This document shows, piece after piece, positions 7,428 through 15,991 of a stretch of DNA of 64,000 bases (position 1 is its first letter; every line of letters starts with the position of its first letter). Under the pieces are notes generated by a model. The model did no database searches, was not told the DNA's origin, and saw only the letters and a list, made by a program, of their open reading frames with translations. The stretch spans positions 496,001-560,000 of the forward strand of contig JABTUA010000003.1 in the NCBI GenBank assembly GCA_015075635.1, written 5' to 3'. The position numbers were made by a program, and so were the translations under genes. This stretch comes from Polyangiaceae bacterium (GTDB lineage Bacteria; Myxococcota_A; Polyangia; Polyangiales; Polyangiaceae).

Positions 7428-8782
7428 GCGCCAGAGGCTACACGACCGGCGCGACGCTGTCCTCGCCCCCACCCGAACCCGAGCGCCGCCAGCGCGAGCA
7501 GGCCCAGCGCGCCGTTCGCTCCTTTCGAGGTGCTCCGGCAGCCGCAGCCGCCGTCGTCCTCGCTGCCGGCGTTGCCCTGACCCCCGGTGCCGAAGCCGCA
7601 CTTGCCGATGTCGCGGCAGACGTCCTCCCAGTCGAAGTCCGTGTTCGAGCAGACGGTTCCCACCGTGGACGCGGCCGGGCACTCGAGCGGCCCGGTGATG
7701 CCGGCCAGCTCCATCACCGGCGTGAACGTCTTGCCGCCGTCGCTGGAGCGGCCGAGCTCGAAGCCCTGGTCGAACTGGCTGGTGCAGGCCCAGAGCTCGC
7801 CGGCGATGAACGAGGCGCAGGCGACGGGCCCCTCGAGCACGCGAGCGAACGCGTTGTCGGCGACCTTGGCCGAGTAGAGCCCCAGCTCCGCCTCGACCAC
7901 GACCACTCCGCCGCGCGGGTTGCCGTAGGCGGCGAAGGCCTGGGAGCCGTCCGGCGAGAGGGTGAACCCCATCAGCGGCGCCGCCTGCTTCAGCACCTGG
8001 CTGAAGCTCTGCGCGCCGTCGCCCGACGCGAACAGCGCGCCTTCGCTGGGGGTGCTGCTGGTGAGGTTGGCGCGGACGTACAGGATGTCCGGGTTCGTGG
8101 GGTGGACGCCCACGATCTGCCCGGCTGCGCCCGGGGAGCCCGGCAGATCGACGCTCGCCCAGCTCTGACCGGAGTCGCTGCTCCGCAGCACCACCGACTT
8201 GCCGCCGCCGGCGCCCGGCAGGCCGGTCAGGTAGAGCCGCGCGGGATCGGAGGACGAGATGCCCACGCTCAGGTAGAGGGCGGCGGGGTCGAGGCTGGTC
8301 GGCACGGACGCCCAGCTCGCGCCCGCGTCGAGGGACTGCCAGAGCTCGCTCTCGAACTTTCCGCCCGACGCGCCTCGCGACAAGAGCACCACCACGCGGC
8401 TCGGGTTCTTCTCGTCCACCGCCAGACCGGTCACGCTGCTGCCGAGCGCGCTGGTGGGGAAGGCCCAGCCGCAGCCGTGATCGATGGAGGCGTAGAGGCC
8501 GTTGAACGTGCCCAGGAGCACGGTGCCGGTCTTCGTGACCGCGAGCGGCGGCTCCTCCGTGGGGCCGTAACCCGCGGCGGCGGTGCACAGCCAGTACCAG
8601 CTCTTGCCGGCGTCCGTGCTGGTCAACACGCCGTGCGTGGCCCGAACCCAGAGCCGGCTCGGGTCGCTCGGATCCGCGGCGGCTTGCAGCACCTTCGGGA
8701 ATGCGCCATGCGCCCGCACGGCGGGAGCGGCGAGCAACCAGGCTAGAGAGAGCGCTGCGCTCAGATGCAGAGCGTGCTGCAT
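7424..8782 (-). CDS. secreted BNR/sialidase-like beta-propeller protein with MYXO-CTERM-like tail
   Basis: The 452-residue protein has a Sec signal peptide (LSLAWLLAAPAVRAHG) and repeated Asp-box/BNR motifs (TSTDAGKSWYW, QSLDAGASWASV, RSSDSGQSWASV, RSSDGGKTFTPV) typical of six- or seven-bladed propellers. After a Cys-containing region the C-terminus reads GGCGCRSTSKG, then a hydrophobic helix GALGLLALAALGFGWG and a basic end GRGQRR. This is the MYXO-CTERM layout: a Cys-containing motif, membrane segment and Arg cluster, a sorting signal for the myxobacterial surface. It overlaps the upstream Kelch gene by 22 bp and the downstream gene by 4 bp. No sialidase catalytic residues are evident, so a binding role is more likely. 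Confidence 0.8.
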   Translation of the reverse strand: MQHALHLSAALSLAWLLAAPAVRAHGAFPKVLQAAADPSDPSRLWVRATHGVLTSTDAGKSWYWLCTAAAGYGPTEEPPLAVTKTGTVLLGTFNGLYASIDHGCGWAFPTSALGSSVTGLAVDEKNPSRVVVLLSRGASGGKFESELWQSLDAGASWASVPTSLDPAALYLSVGISSSDPARLYLTGLPGAGGGKSVVLRSSDSGQSWASVDLPGSPGAAGQIVGVHPTNPDILYVRANLTSSTPSEGALFASGDGAQSFSQVLKQAAPLMGFTLSPDGSQAFAAYGNPRGGVVVVEAELGLYSAKVADNAFARVLEGPVACASFIAGELWACTSQFDQGFELGRSSDGGKTFTPVMELAGITGPLECPAASTVGTVCSNTDFDWEDVCRDIGKCGFGTGGQGNAGSEDDGGCGCRSTSKGANGALGLLALAALGFGWGRGQRRAGRVASGA

Positions 8783-10059
8783 TGGTCGGGGTACTTCCCG
8801 CGCCGGCAGGCCTCACCGATGGTCGCCTGCACCTCGCGCTGCCACTGGTTCGTGCCGAGGTCGAACAGCCACACGTCGTCGATGTTGCCGCAGTCGGTCT
8901 TCCCGCCGTAGACGATCCAGCGTCCGCCGGCCTCGTCCAGCACGGCGACATGAGCCGAGCGACGATCCGGCGCGGCCAGGTTCGGCAGGGTGAAATCCGG
9001 TGGGAACAGGCAGAAGTCCGGCGGCGGCGTCTGCACCTGCTCCGGCGCGACCAACTCCGTCCACTGCTTCGAGGCCGGGTCGAAGGCCCAGGTGTCGTTG
9101 TTGTTGCCGACGGCGCCGTCGTCGTGCCCGGCGAACAGCAAGACCCGCTTGGCCTTGGCGTCGTAGGTGATGGAGGCGTGGATGCGGCCCATGGGCGCGC
9201 CGGACATGCCGTCGTGCTCGGCGGTCCAGGCGCCGCTGGCGAGGTCCAGCGACCAGAGGTCCGCCATGAACGGCCCCTGGAACGCGCCCGCGCCGCCGCC
9301 GGCGTAGACGAACAGCCGGCCCGTGGTGGGATCGATGGTCGCGCTGTGGAACAAGCGCGCCTCGGGCTTCTGGTTGGCCGCGGCGATCTCGCGCCAGGCG
9401 CCGGTGCTCAGGTTCAGCGCCCACACGTCGTCCAGCGGCGTGAACGAGAGCCCGCTCGTGCTGGAGTTGCCGCCGAAGAGCACCAGCTCCTTCGTCTGCG
9501 GGTTGTAAGCGCCGGCCGTGCTGCTGCGGCCCGAGGGCCCGCCGCCCGTGGTCGCGATCTCCTGCCAGGTCAAGCTCTCGAGGTCGAGCGCCCAGACGTC
9601 GCTGTACACCGTGTACGGTCCAGACGAGGCCTCGCGGTAACGACCGCCGAAGACGATCATGCGGTCGCCCTCGGGATCGTAGACCGCCAGACCGCGCGCG
9701 CGGGGACCGGGGCCGCCGCTCGCGGCCACCTGCGCGAAGCTCTTGCAGGCGACGTCGTAGGTCCACATCTCGCCGATGGGCTTGGGCGCCGGGTTGCACT
9801 GCACCGGGACGCCGATGTCTCCGCCGAAGAACACCACGCGGTTGCGCTTCGAGTCGTAGGCGGAGAAGGTCTCCGCCCGGGGCAAGGCGTGCTCGCCCGT
9901 GTCCACGCAGTTGAACGCTCCGCCCGCGCCGCCGCTCCCGCCCGCGCCGCCGGCTCCGCCGCTGCCCACTCCCCCCTTCTCGCCGCCGTCGTCGCCGCCG
10001 CAGGCGCCGGTAGCGAGCCCGAGAACCAGCGAAAAAGCCGCGAAAATCCCCTTGGTCAT
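8761..10059 (-). CDS. Kelch-repeat lipoprotein
   Basis: A signal peptide with lipobox ATGAC is followed by a Gly-rich linker (residues about 25-50). The remaining roughly 380 residues carry repeated Kelch signatures: paired Gly residues followed by spaced Tyr and Trp, such as NRVVFFGGDIG, DRMIVFGGRY, KELVLFGGNSS, GRLFVYAGGGAG, KRVLLFAGHDD and GRWIVYGGKTD. At least six blades fit a beta-propeller. These propellers bind proteins or glycans. The gene lies third in the operon, 13 bp from the next upstream gene and overlapping the BNR propeller gene, so two different propellers are made together. Confidence 0.83.
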   Translation of the reverse strand: MTKGIFAAFSLVLGLATGACGGDDGGEKGGVGSGGAGGAGGSGGAGGAFNCVDTGEHALPRAETFSAYDSKRNRVVFFGGDIGVPVQCNPAPKPIGEMWTYDVACKSFAQVAASGGPGPRARGLAVYDPEGDRMIVFGGRYREASSGPYTVYSDVWALDLESLTWQEIATTGGGPSGRSSTAGAYNPQTKELVLFGGNSSTSGLSFTPLDDVWALNLSTGAWREIAAANQKPEARLFHSATIDPTTGRLFVYAGGGAGAFQGPFMADLWSLDLASGAWTAEHDGMSGAPMGRIHASITYDAKAKRVLLFAGHDDGAVGNNNDTWAFDPASKQWTELVAPEQVQTPPPDFCLFPPDFTLPNLAAPDRRSAHVAVLDEAGGRWIVYGGKTDCGNIDDVWLFDLGTNQWQREVQATIGEACRRGKYPDQCSTLCI

Positions 10060-10072
10060 CGGTGGTCCTCGT

Positions 10073-10714
10073 TCAGTTGCAGGTCTGCCCCAGCGTGTAG
10101 CCCATCTTGCACTGACACAGGCACTCGGCCTCGTGCTCCTTCTCCGAGCAAGCGGGCACCACGTCGAGCTTTGCGGACGCCGTCCGCGCTTCCTTGTCCA
10201 CCACGCTCACCTCGAGCTCGAACGTGTTGCCGAACATGTCCGTCGTCGCCCACTGATTCGGGCACACTGGGATGTTCGAGAAGGTGGAGATGTCGGTGTC
10301 CACGCTCCCGCCCCAGCCGTCTCCGGTGGGCTTGAGGTTGGTGGTGCGACCGTCCACGCGGATCTGGCCGGAGGTCTTGTCGCGCAGGGTCCCGGTGAGC
10401 TCCACGCCGCAGGCGCCGATGTTGGTCGCGCGCACGCCGACGAAGATCACGCGGCCACCCTGCGGCGGCAGGATCATCGCCGCTTCGCCGCCGGGCTCGA
10501 GCTTCTTCGAGATCTGATCGGGGCCGCGCACCGTGACCTCCAACTCGACCGGCTTGGCCGGATCGCCCAGGAAGCCCAGGGAGCAGCTCGAGCTGCCGCC
10601 GGAGCCGCCCTCGCCGCCCGAGCCCCCGCCCGAGTCGCTGCCTCCGCAGCCGCTGGCCGCCAGACAAAGCGACAAGAGCAGCGGCGCCCAGCCGTCGTGT
10701 GATGCGAGCTTCAC
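10073..10714 (-). CDS. small lipoprotein of the copper monooxygenase-like operon
   Basis: The 213-residue protein has a signal peptide with lipobox AASGC, a short Gly/Ser linker (GGSDSGGGSGGEGGSGG) and a beta-rich domain (VELEVTVRGPDQISKKLEPGG, RVIFVGVRATNIGACGVELTG) that looks Ig-like. It ends in a Cys cluster (CSEKEHEAECLCQC, then QTCN) that could form disulfides. No enzymatic motif is visible. It sits 7 bp downstream of the copper monooxygenase-like gene and 13 bp upstream of the Kelch gene. A role as a carrier or structural partner is only a guess from context. Confidence 0.75.
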   Translation of the reverse strand: MKLASHDGWAPLLLSLCLAASGCGGSDSGGGSGGEGGSGGSSSCSLGFLGDPAKPVELEVTVRGPDQISKKLEPGGEAAMILPPQGGRVIFVGVRATNIGACGVELTGTLRDKTSGQIRVDGRTTNLKPTGDGWGGSVDTDISTFSNIPVCPNQWATTDMFGNTFELEVSVVDKEARTASAKLDVVPACSEKEHEAECLCQCKMGYTLGQTCN

Positions 10715-10721
10715 CCGGTCC

Positions 10722-11804
10722 TCAGAAGCAATTCACGTCGTCGGTCTTCGGGTAGTAGTACGCGAACACGTTGCAGTGCTCGGCGCGGTCCACCGTGTTG
10801 CCGAAGGTGTAGCAGCAGTCCAGCTCGGAGTCGGGCGTGTCGAACATCTCCTTGTCCAGCTGATTCAGGCCCTCGCAGCCGATGCTCGGCGGTGGCGGCG
10901 TCCACTGGTACGAGCAGGTGTACCAAATTCCGCCGTTCTGCGGCACGGGCTTGTCGAGCTCCGGTGACGTCGCCATCGGCGGCTCGTCCCACGCGGTGGA
11001 CTCGTAGAACAGCTCCGAAGCGGGCGGCGTCTTCGCGGTGAGCCCGTCCCACGCGAACATGTTGAAGACCTTGCCGCGGCTGTGGAAGTGACCGTTGGCG
11101 CCGATGACGCGCACGGGGTCGGGGCTGTTGAACTGACAGGTCCCGCTGAACTTCGGCGTCTGGTTCGACTGGCAGATTCGGATCGACTGCTTGGTCGCGA
11201 ACAGAGTGCCGAGCTCGTGCTGGACCTCGCTCTTCGGCATGGTCCAGAGGTTGACCTCGACGCGCCCGCCGCCCTTGGTCTTCTGGGTCGTCGCGTTGAC
11301 GTAGTGGGTCTGGAGCATGATCCACTCGTCCGGCTGGAGCGGATTGCCCACGCCCTCGGGGTAGGTCCAGTCGAAGTAGCCTTCGTTCTGCGAGTTGGCG
11401 ATGAGCGGCCAGTCCGCCCAGTTCACGCTCTTCGAGCACGGCGACTCACCGTTCAGGCTCTTCTGGATGGGACCATTGTTCGGATCGAGCTCCAGGATGG
11501 TCCGCACCCGGAAGATGTTCATGTGGTGGCTGCCCGGCTTGTAGGCGATCTGCGTGCGGTGCAAGATCACCGGCTCGTCCACCGGCAGCCCCGCCGCCTC
11601 GGCGAGCTCGCTCACCCGGTAGAAGTAGCAGTCCTGCACCTCGGTCCCGGGATCGACGTCGAAGTCGCCGGTCTCGAGCTGAATGCCTTGGCCCGCCGGC
11701 GGCGGATCGAGCAGGTCCTTCCTCTCCGGCTCGGCGTCTTCCCCGCCGCACCCCGAAAGGCACACCAGGAGCGCCCCGCCGACCGCAATGTGTCTCAACT
11801 TCAT
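10722..11804 (-). CDS. PHM/DBH-like copper type II monooxygenase homologue, lipoprotein
   Basis: The 360-residue protein has a lipobox (CLSGC) and two halves matching the PHM fold. The first half carries the CuH-type ligands HH at residues 93-94 (GSHHMNIF) and His167 (QTHYVN). The second half carries HFH at 239 and 241 (GHFHSRGK) and a final EHCNVFAYYYP. In peptidylglycine monooxygenase and dopamine beta-hydroxylase the matching motif is EMC, with Met as the third CuM ligand; here residue 343 is His. If my alignment is right, the oxygen-activating copper would have three His ligands. Paired Cys (for example CC at 330-331) fit the disulfide-rich fold. It is the first gene of a five-gene operon. 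Copper loading and activity are unknown. Confidence 0.75.
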   Translation of the reverse strand: MKLRHIAVGGALLVCLSGCGGEDAEPERKDLLDPPPAGQGIQLETGDFDVDPGTEVQDCYFYRVSELAEAAGLPVDEPVILHRTQIAYKPGSHHMNIFRVRTILELDPNNGPIQKSLNGESPCSKSVNWADWPLIANSQNEGYFDWTYPEGVGNPLQPDEWIMLQTHYVNATTQKTKGGGRVEVNLWTMPKSEVQHELGTLFATKQSIRICQSNQTPKFSGTCQFNSPDPVRVIGANGHFHSRGKVFNMFAWDGLTAKTPPASELFYESTAWDEPPMATSPELDKPVPQNGGIWYTCSYQWTPPPPSIGCEGLNQLDKEMFDTPDSELDCCYTFGNTVDRAEHCNVFAYYYPKTDDVNCF

Positions 11805-11929
11805 ACAAACCCCGAGCGGCTAGCGTAGCTGCCCGGCCGGGGCTCGCCAAGGCAGACAGGCGGACCCGAGGATCCAGCGCCATTTGACGCTGGCGTTGCA
11901 GCCGGGCGACGCCCCGATATCGTGGCCCC

Positions 11930-13219
11930 GTGCGGGTCATTGCCAAAACCAGGACGGACGTCGGTCGCCGGCGCCAGGGGAACGAGGACGCGCTGTTCGC
12001 GGACGAGGCGCTCGGCCTGTTCGTGGTCTGCGACGGCATGGGCGGGCATGCCGCGGGGGAGGTCGCGTCCAACGCGGCCGTGGAGACGCTGGTCGAGCGG
12101 GCGCGGGCACGCATCCCGTCCATCGCGGAGCTCGAGCCCGCGCTGCGCCCCTCGGCGCTGGCGGAGCTGTTGCGCGACGGAGTGGAGCGGGCCAACGCGC
12201 GCATCCATGCGCTCGGCGCGGAGGACGCCTCGCGCCGCGGCGCGGGAACGACCTGCACCGCGCTGGTCGTGTCCGGCGGCACCGCCGCGCTCGCGCACGT
12301 CGGCGATACTCGGCTCTATCTGGTGCGTGGCGGGCAGATCCACCAGATCACCAACGACCACACCTTCCTCGCCGAGGCGCTGCGCCGGGGCATGAGCCGC
12401 GAAGAAGCTCTCCAGCACATCCCGACCAACATGCTGTCGCGGGCGGTGGGGCCGAATCCGCACGTGGACATCGACACGCTCAGCTTCGACCTGTTGCCGG
12501 GAGACAAGCTCCTGCTCTGCACCGACGGGCTGCACGGCTACTTCGTCGAGCCGAACGAGCTCCTGCCGTTCCTCGACGACGTCGCCGCCGCGCCGGAGCG
12601 CCTGGTGGACGTGGCCAACGAGCGAGGTGGGGAAGACAACATCAGCGTCATCGCCCTGGAGGTCGCGGCGCACGCGCCGACGGCGGCCGAGGACTCGATC
12701 CGGCTCAGCCGCGTGACTCAGGCACTCAGGGCGCTCTCCGGCATCGAGGTGCTGCGCGAGCTCACCTACTCGGAGCTGCTGGAGGTCACGGGCGCGCTGC
12801 GCTCCGAGGACGTGGAAGCCGGCGCCATGGTCTTGCGCGAAGGCGAGACCAGCGCGGCGTTCTACATCATCGCCAGCGGCCGCGCGGCCGTGGAGCGCGG
12901 AGGCAAGCGCCTGGCGGAGCTGACCTCCGGCGGCCACTTCGGCGAGATGGCGCTGCTCACCAACCGCCCACGCTCCGCCACGGTCGTCGCGCTCGAGCCG
13001 TGCCGGCTCCTGGTGCTCACGCGGGAGGCGCTCTACCCGCTGTTCCAGCACAACCCGGTGCTGGCGGTGAAGTTCCTCTGGAACCTGGGTGTGCGCCAGA
13101 GCCTGCGCCTGGACGAGACCACGGAGTGGCTGAGCGCCGGACGCGAGGCCGCGCCAGACACGCTGGTCGAGCGCTGGGGCGACGAGCTCTTGGTGTCGCC
13201 GTTCAGCCGGCGGGGGTGA
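11930..13219 (+). CDS. PP2C-type Ser/Thr phosphatase fused to a cyclic-nucleotide-binding domain
   Basis: Residues 1 to about 235 are a PP2C/SpoIIE-like phosphatase: metal-binding Asp in GNEDALF, CDGMGGHAAGE, LAHVGDTRLYLV, LLCTDGLHGY and GGEDNISV are all intact. Residues about 275-390 form a CAP/PKA-type effector domain with the phosphate-binding cassette GGHFGEMALLTNRPRSATV, which keeps the Glu and Arg that hold a cyclic nucleotide. The protein should therefore be a phosphoprotein phosphatase whose activity responds to cAMP or cGMP. The start is a GTG at 11930, the only plausible start ahead of the first motif. It has no signal peptide. It stands alone and no Ser/Thr kinase gene is in the window. 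Confidence 0.87.
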   Translation: MRVIAKTRTDVGRRRQGNEDALFADEALGLFVVCDGMGGHAAGEVASNAAVETLVERARARIPSIAELEPALRPSALAELLRDGVERANARIHALGAEDASRRGAGTTCTALVVSGGTAALAHVGDTRLYLVRGGQIHQITNDHTFLAEALRRGMSREEALQHIPTNMLSRAVGPNPHVDIDTLSFDLLPGDKLLLCTDGLHGYFVEPNELLPFLDDVAAAPERLVDVANERGGEDNISVIALEVAAHAPTAAEDSIRLSRVTQALRALSGIEVLRELTYSELLEVTGALRSEDVEAGAMVLREGETSAAFYIIASGRAAVERGGKRLAELTSGGHFGEMALLTNRPRSATVVALEPCRLLVLTREALYPLFQHNPVLAVKFLWNLGVRQSLRLDETTEWLSAGREAAPDTLVERWGDELLVSPFSRRG

Positions 13220-13226
13220 GGCGCGC

Positions 13227-14410
13227 TCAGGGCAGGATCACCGAGCGCTGGGCGCGCTCGACGGTGCCGGTCACGTTCGACCAGTAGACGTGGGTCGCGT
13301 CCAGGGCGATGCCGCCGGGGGTGGCCGCCTTCTGGAACGGGTTGCCCAGGGAGCTGTGCTTTCGCCCCACGACCTTGTCCGCCAGGATGGCGAAGGTGCC
13401 GGCGCTGTCCACGCGGAAGTCGAAGATTCCGGCCACGCCGCTCATCGCATCCGCGCCGCCGCCGCCGCCGAGGGTGAACGTCTTCACCGCGTCCGCCGTC
13501 TGCGCGTAGACGATGTTGTTGATCATGGCCGTGCGGACGAAGCCCCCCGCCGCCGCGATCAGGCCGATGGGACCACTCGGGAGCGTATAGTAGTCGAGGT
13601 CGCCGAAGGCCAGGGTGAGCGTCGAGTCGTTGGACGCCAAGCCGGAGATCGTTGCCTGGACGGAAGTGTCGTAGGTGAACGTCGTCCCCGGCATGTTCGT
13701 CGATTGTTCCAGTGCCCCACGAAGTCGGCGCTGCCGTTGCAGGCGAAGTAGACCGCCTGAGCGTCCATGGCGAGCGGCACCCGCGGATACGGTAGGGGGC
13801 AGCCCATCGTGTCCACCAGCACCTGCTCCGCGGCGTTCCCCAACGCAAAGCGGATCAGCTGCCGGCTCGGAGCGGTGGTGCCGACGTAGACGTGGGAGCC
13901 GTCCACGAGGATGTCGCCGACCGCGCCGACGCTGCCGATCTGCGCCCAGGGGCCGAGCGTCGCGGGCGGGCTCGCCTTGGGCGCGCGAAACAGGTGCTCG
14001 ACGCCATCGTTGTCTCTGAGCGCCCAGAAGATGGAGGTCTGATCGACCGCCATGCTAGTCAGCTTGTGCGGCTTGCAGTCGAAGGAGCCGTCGTTCGGTT
14101 GGTACGAGCAGAGGGGTCCGCCGCCGCTGCCACCGGTGCCAGCAGAACCGCCGCTGCCGCCGATTGCGCCGCCACTGCCACCCGCGGCTCCTGCGCTGCC
14201 GCCGGTTGCGCCGCCACTGCCGCCCGTGGCTCCGCCGCTGCCGCCCGTGGCTCCGGCGCTGCCACCGGTCGCGCCGCCGCTGCCACCGGTCGCGCCGCCG
14301 CTGCCACCCGTGGCTCCGCCGTTGCCGCCACCTCCCGGGGCTTCGTTCGTGGAGCTCGACGAGCAAGCCAGCGAGACCCAGCAAGCCATGAACATCAGGG
14401 CGACGCGCAT
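13227..14410 (-). pseudogene. frameshifted Gly-rich lipoprotein
   Basis: The N-terminal part (from an ATG at 14410) has a signal peptide with lipobox SLAC, then a Gly/Ala/Thr/Ser repeat linker of seven-residue units, then a beta-propeller-like domain (LTSMAVDQTSIFWAL, DILVDGSHVYVG, PLAMDAQAVYFAC). The frame then reads FVGHWNNRRTCRG and degenerates. The continuation lies in another frame (ALEQSTNMPGTTFTYD onward to a stop at 13227), with matching repeats such as GIALDATHVYWSN. Adding one G to the G-run near 13715 would restore a single chain of roughly 394 residues. This may be a sequencing error in a homopolymer or a true frameshift. The repeated ALDATHVYW-type motif resembles propellers of myxobacterial surface lipoproteins. 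Confidence 0.72.
14157..14331. repeat. 21-bp tandem repeat, about eight units, coding
   Basis: Degenerate 21-bp units encode seven-residue Gly-Gly-Ala-Thr-Gly-Gly-Ser blocks in the linker of the frameshifted lipoprotein on the minus strand. Confidence 0.85.
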
Positions 14411-14467
14411 TCGGTGACACATAGCGGCGACCAGGCCCATCTGGAAGCCGTAACCAGTGAGCGTTTT

Positions 14468-14492
14468 GCGGAGAGGGAGGGATTCGAACCCT
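14468..14492. repeat. distal attachment-site copy (partial tRNA-Ser 3' end)
   Basis: These 25 bp are identical to 19460-19484, including the T-arm core GGTTCGAATCCC read on the minus strand and the acceptor 3' strand. The sequence to the right is unrelated to the rest of the tRNA, so no complete tRNA gene is present here. Confidence 0.75.
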
Positions 14493-14709
14493 TTCGGGCG
14501 GCGTTGGCAACATCTTCAAGCGGCACGCGACCTTGCACACCAACGCCCTGAAATTTCGCCCGAAATGATTCGGATCGCTCTCTCCGCTGGTCCTCGTGAG
14601 TCGACGTGAGTCGAGTGGAGTTGGGCAGGTTTCGGGCAGCGGATGGGCAACGCGGACCTCCCGGGACGTGCCGCTCGCCGTGCCCCACCCCCGCCGGCCG
14701 AGCGAGCCC

Positions 14710-15991
14710 TCAAGGCGCCGTCGACGAGTAGAGCCCTCCACCGTCCACGCAGGCCGCACCGCCTCCGAGGTCGTGCGGCACGCACACCGAGATCTCCCCG
14801 TCGCAGAAAGCTCCTGCTGGGTCCGAAGCCCTGAACGCGACGTGGTACACGCGGCCATCGCCGGCTCCGTTGCGCTCTGCGCGCAGGCGTACGGCTGGTG
14901 GCGCGCTCGCCTGAATGGCTGCGTCGGGAAAGAGTGCCCCTGACCCAGGTCCTTGTGTAGGCTCATCCTGCCGCACCGATACGACCTCGACCACGACGGG
15001 ATCTCCGTCCGGATCGGTCACGTCGACGACGTTCACGTCGACGAGTTTCTTGTTCGGAGGCCAGAGCGTGCCCACGTCAGCGTGAGCACTCGAGCACTGC
15101 GGTGGGCGGTTCTGGGGAACGGACGCGAGCGTCATGTCGTCCAGCTCCATTGGCGAGGCGTCTGCCGGATTCTCGACAAAAAACGCCACCGGATGCCCCT
15201 CCACCGGACTCGAAACTTCCCAGCTCACCTGGCTGTTCACCGGAGTGCACGCGAAGGTGGTCTCGGAGCCGTACTCATCAACGAAGCCACAGGTCAACGG
15301 GTGGTCGTCGCCTCGCGCGAGGAACTGCCCCGTCCACCGAACACCATTCAGGAGCGCCTGCCTGGTCATCACCATGCGTTCGCCACCGAGCAAGACCGCC
15401 GCGTAGCCGCCGAGGCCGTCACCGGCGAAGCGCATGGGGATGACTTCCGAGCCGCCGCCGATCGGTTCCAGCCCTACTCCTGCGCGCTTGACCATCGTGT
15501 CGAAGTCGTTCACCGCGTCCTCGGCCACCACCACGATCGAGTTCACTCCGAAGTCGCCCAAGAGCGAGACGATTTCCAGTGGGCCGGCGACCTGCGCCGG
15601 TGTCGGAGTGAATGAGCCCGACACCGTCCCGAAGGAGAAACCGTTTGGCGCGATGAACCGCTGCGCGGCCAATGAACGTGACGCCGCAGGTTCCGCGGAG
15701 TGGCTTCCCGTTGGAAGCCGTGAGCTGCGCGCCGGATGAGTCTCTGAACGGAACGTGCACGGCAGCGGTCGCGCGCTCCACGGCGGCCTTGGGCCCTGAT
15801 GGGGCCAGGCTGACTTCGAAGTACGTGTTCTCGTGCAAGAGTTCGACCGCTGCCGCACTGGCGGCGACCTGCTCGGAATGTTCGGCGTCGGACGCACCGC
15901 AGCCACACAGGCCAAGGGCAACGAGTGCGAGCAGCGCAACCCGAGCCAATGCGTCAAAGGGGGATGACGGTGAGGAAAGTGAGACAGACAT
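14710..15991 (-). pseudogene. frameshifted lipoprotein with C-terminal Ig-like (cadherin/PKD-type) domain
   Basis: The N-terminal part starts at 15991 with a signal peptide ending LGLCGC (lipobox) and continues to about TASNGKPLRGTCGVTFIG, where the frame is lost. The rest resumes in another frame at SLAAQRFIAPNGFSFGTVSG near 15675 and runs to 14710. The joined protein would be about 425 residues. Its last 130 residues contain LWPPNKKLVDVNV, TDPDGDPVVVEV, VRLRAERNGAGDGRVYHV and ISVCVPHD. This set recurs at the end of many secreted proteins of myxobacteria and planctomycetes and looks Ig-like. The gene lies inside the tRNA-bounded island. The frameshift may be real decay or a sequencing error. 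Confidence 0.68.

Noticed and set aside
3551..14331. CRISPR arrays in the short repeats at 3.6, 5.1 and 14.2 kb
   Set aside because: The units are head-to-tail without spacers, in phase with codons, and translate into Gly-rich linkers.
14468..14560. A second tRNA-Ser gene at the left island end
   Set aside because: Only the T-arm and acceptor 3' strand are present; the anticodon arm and the 5' half are missing.
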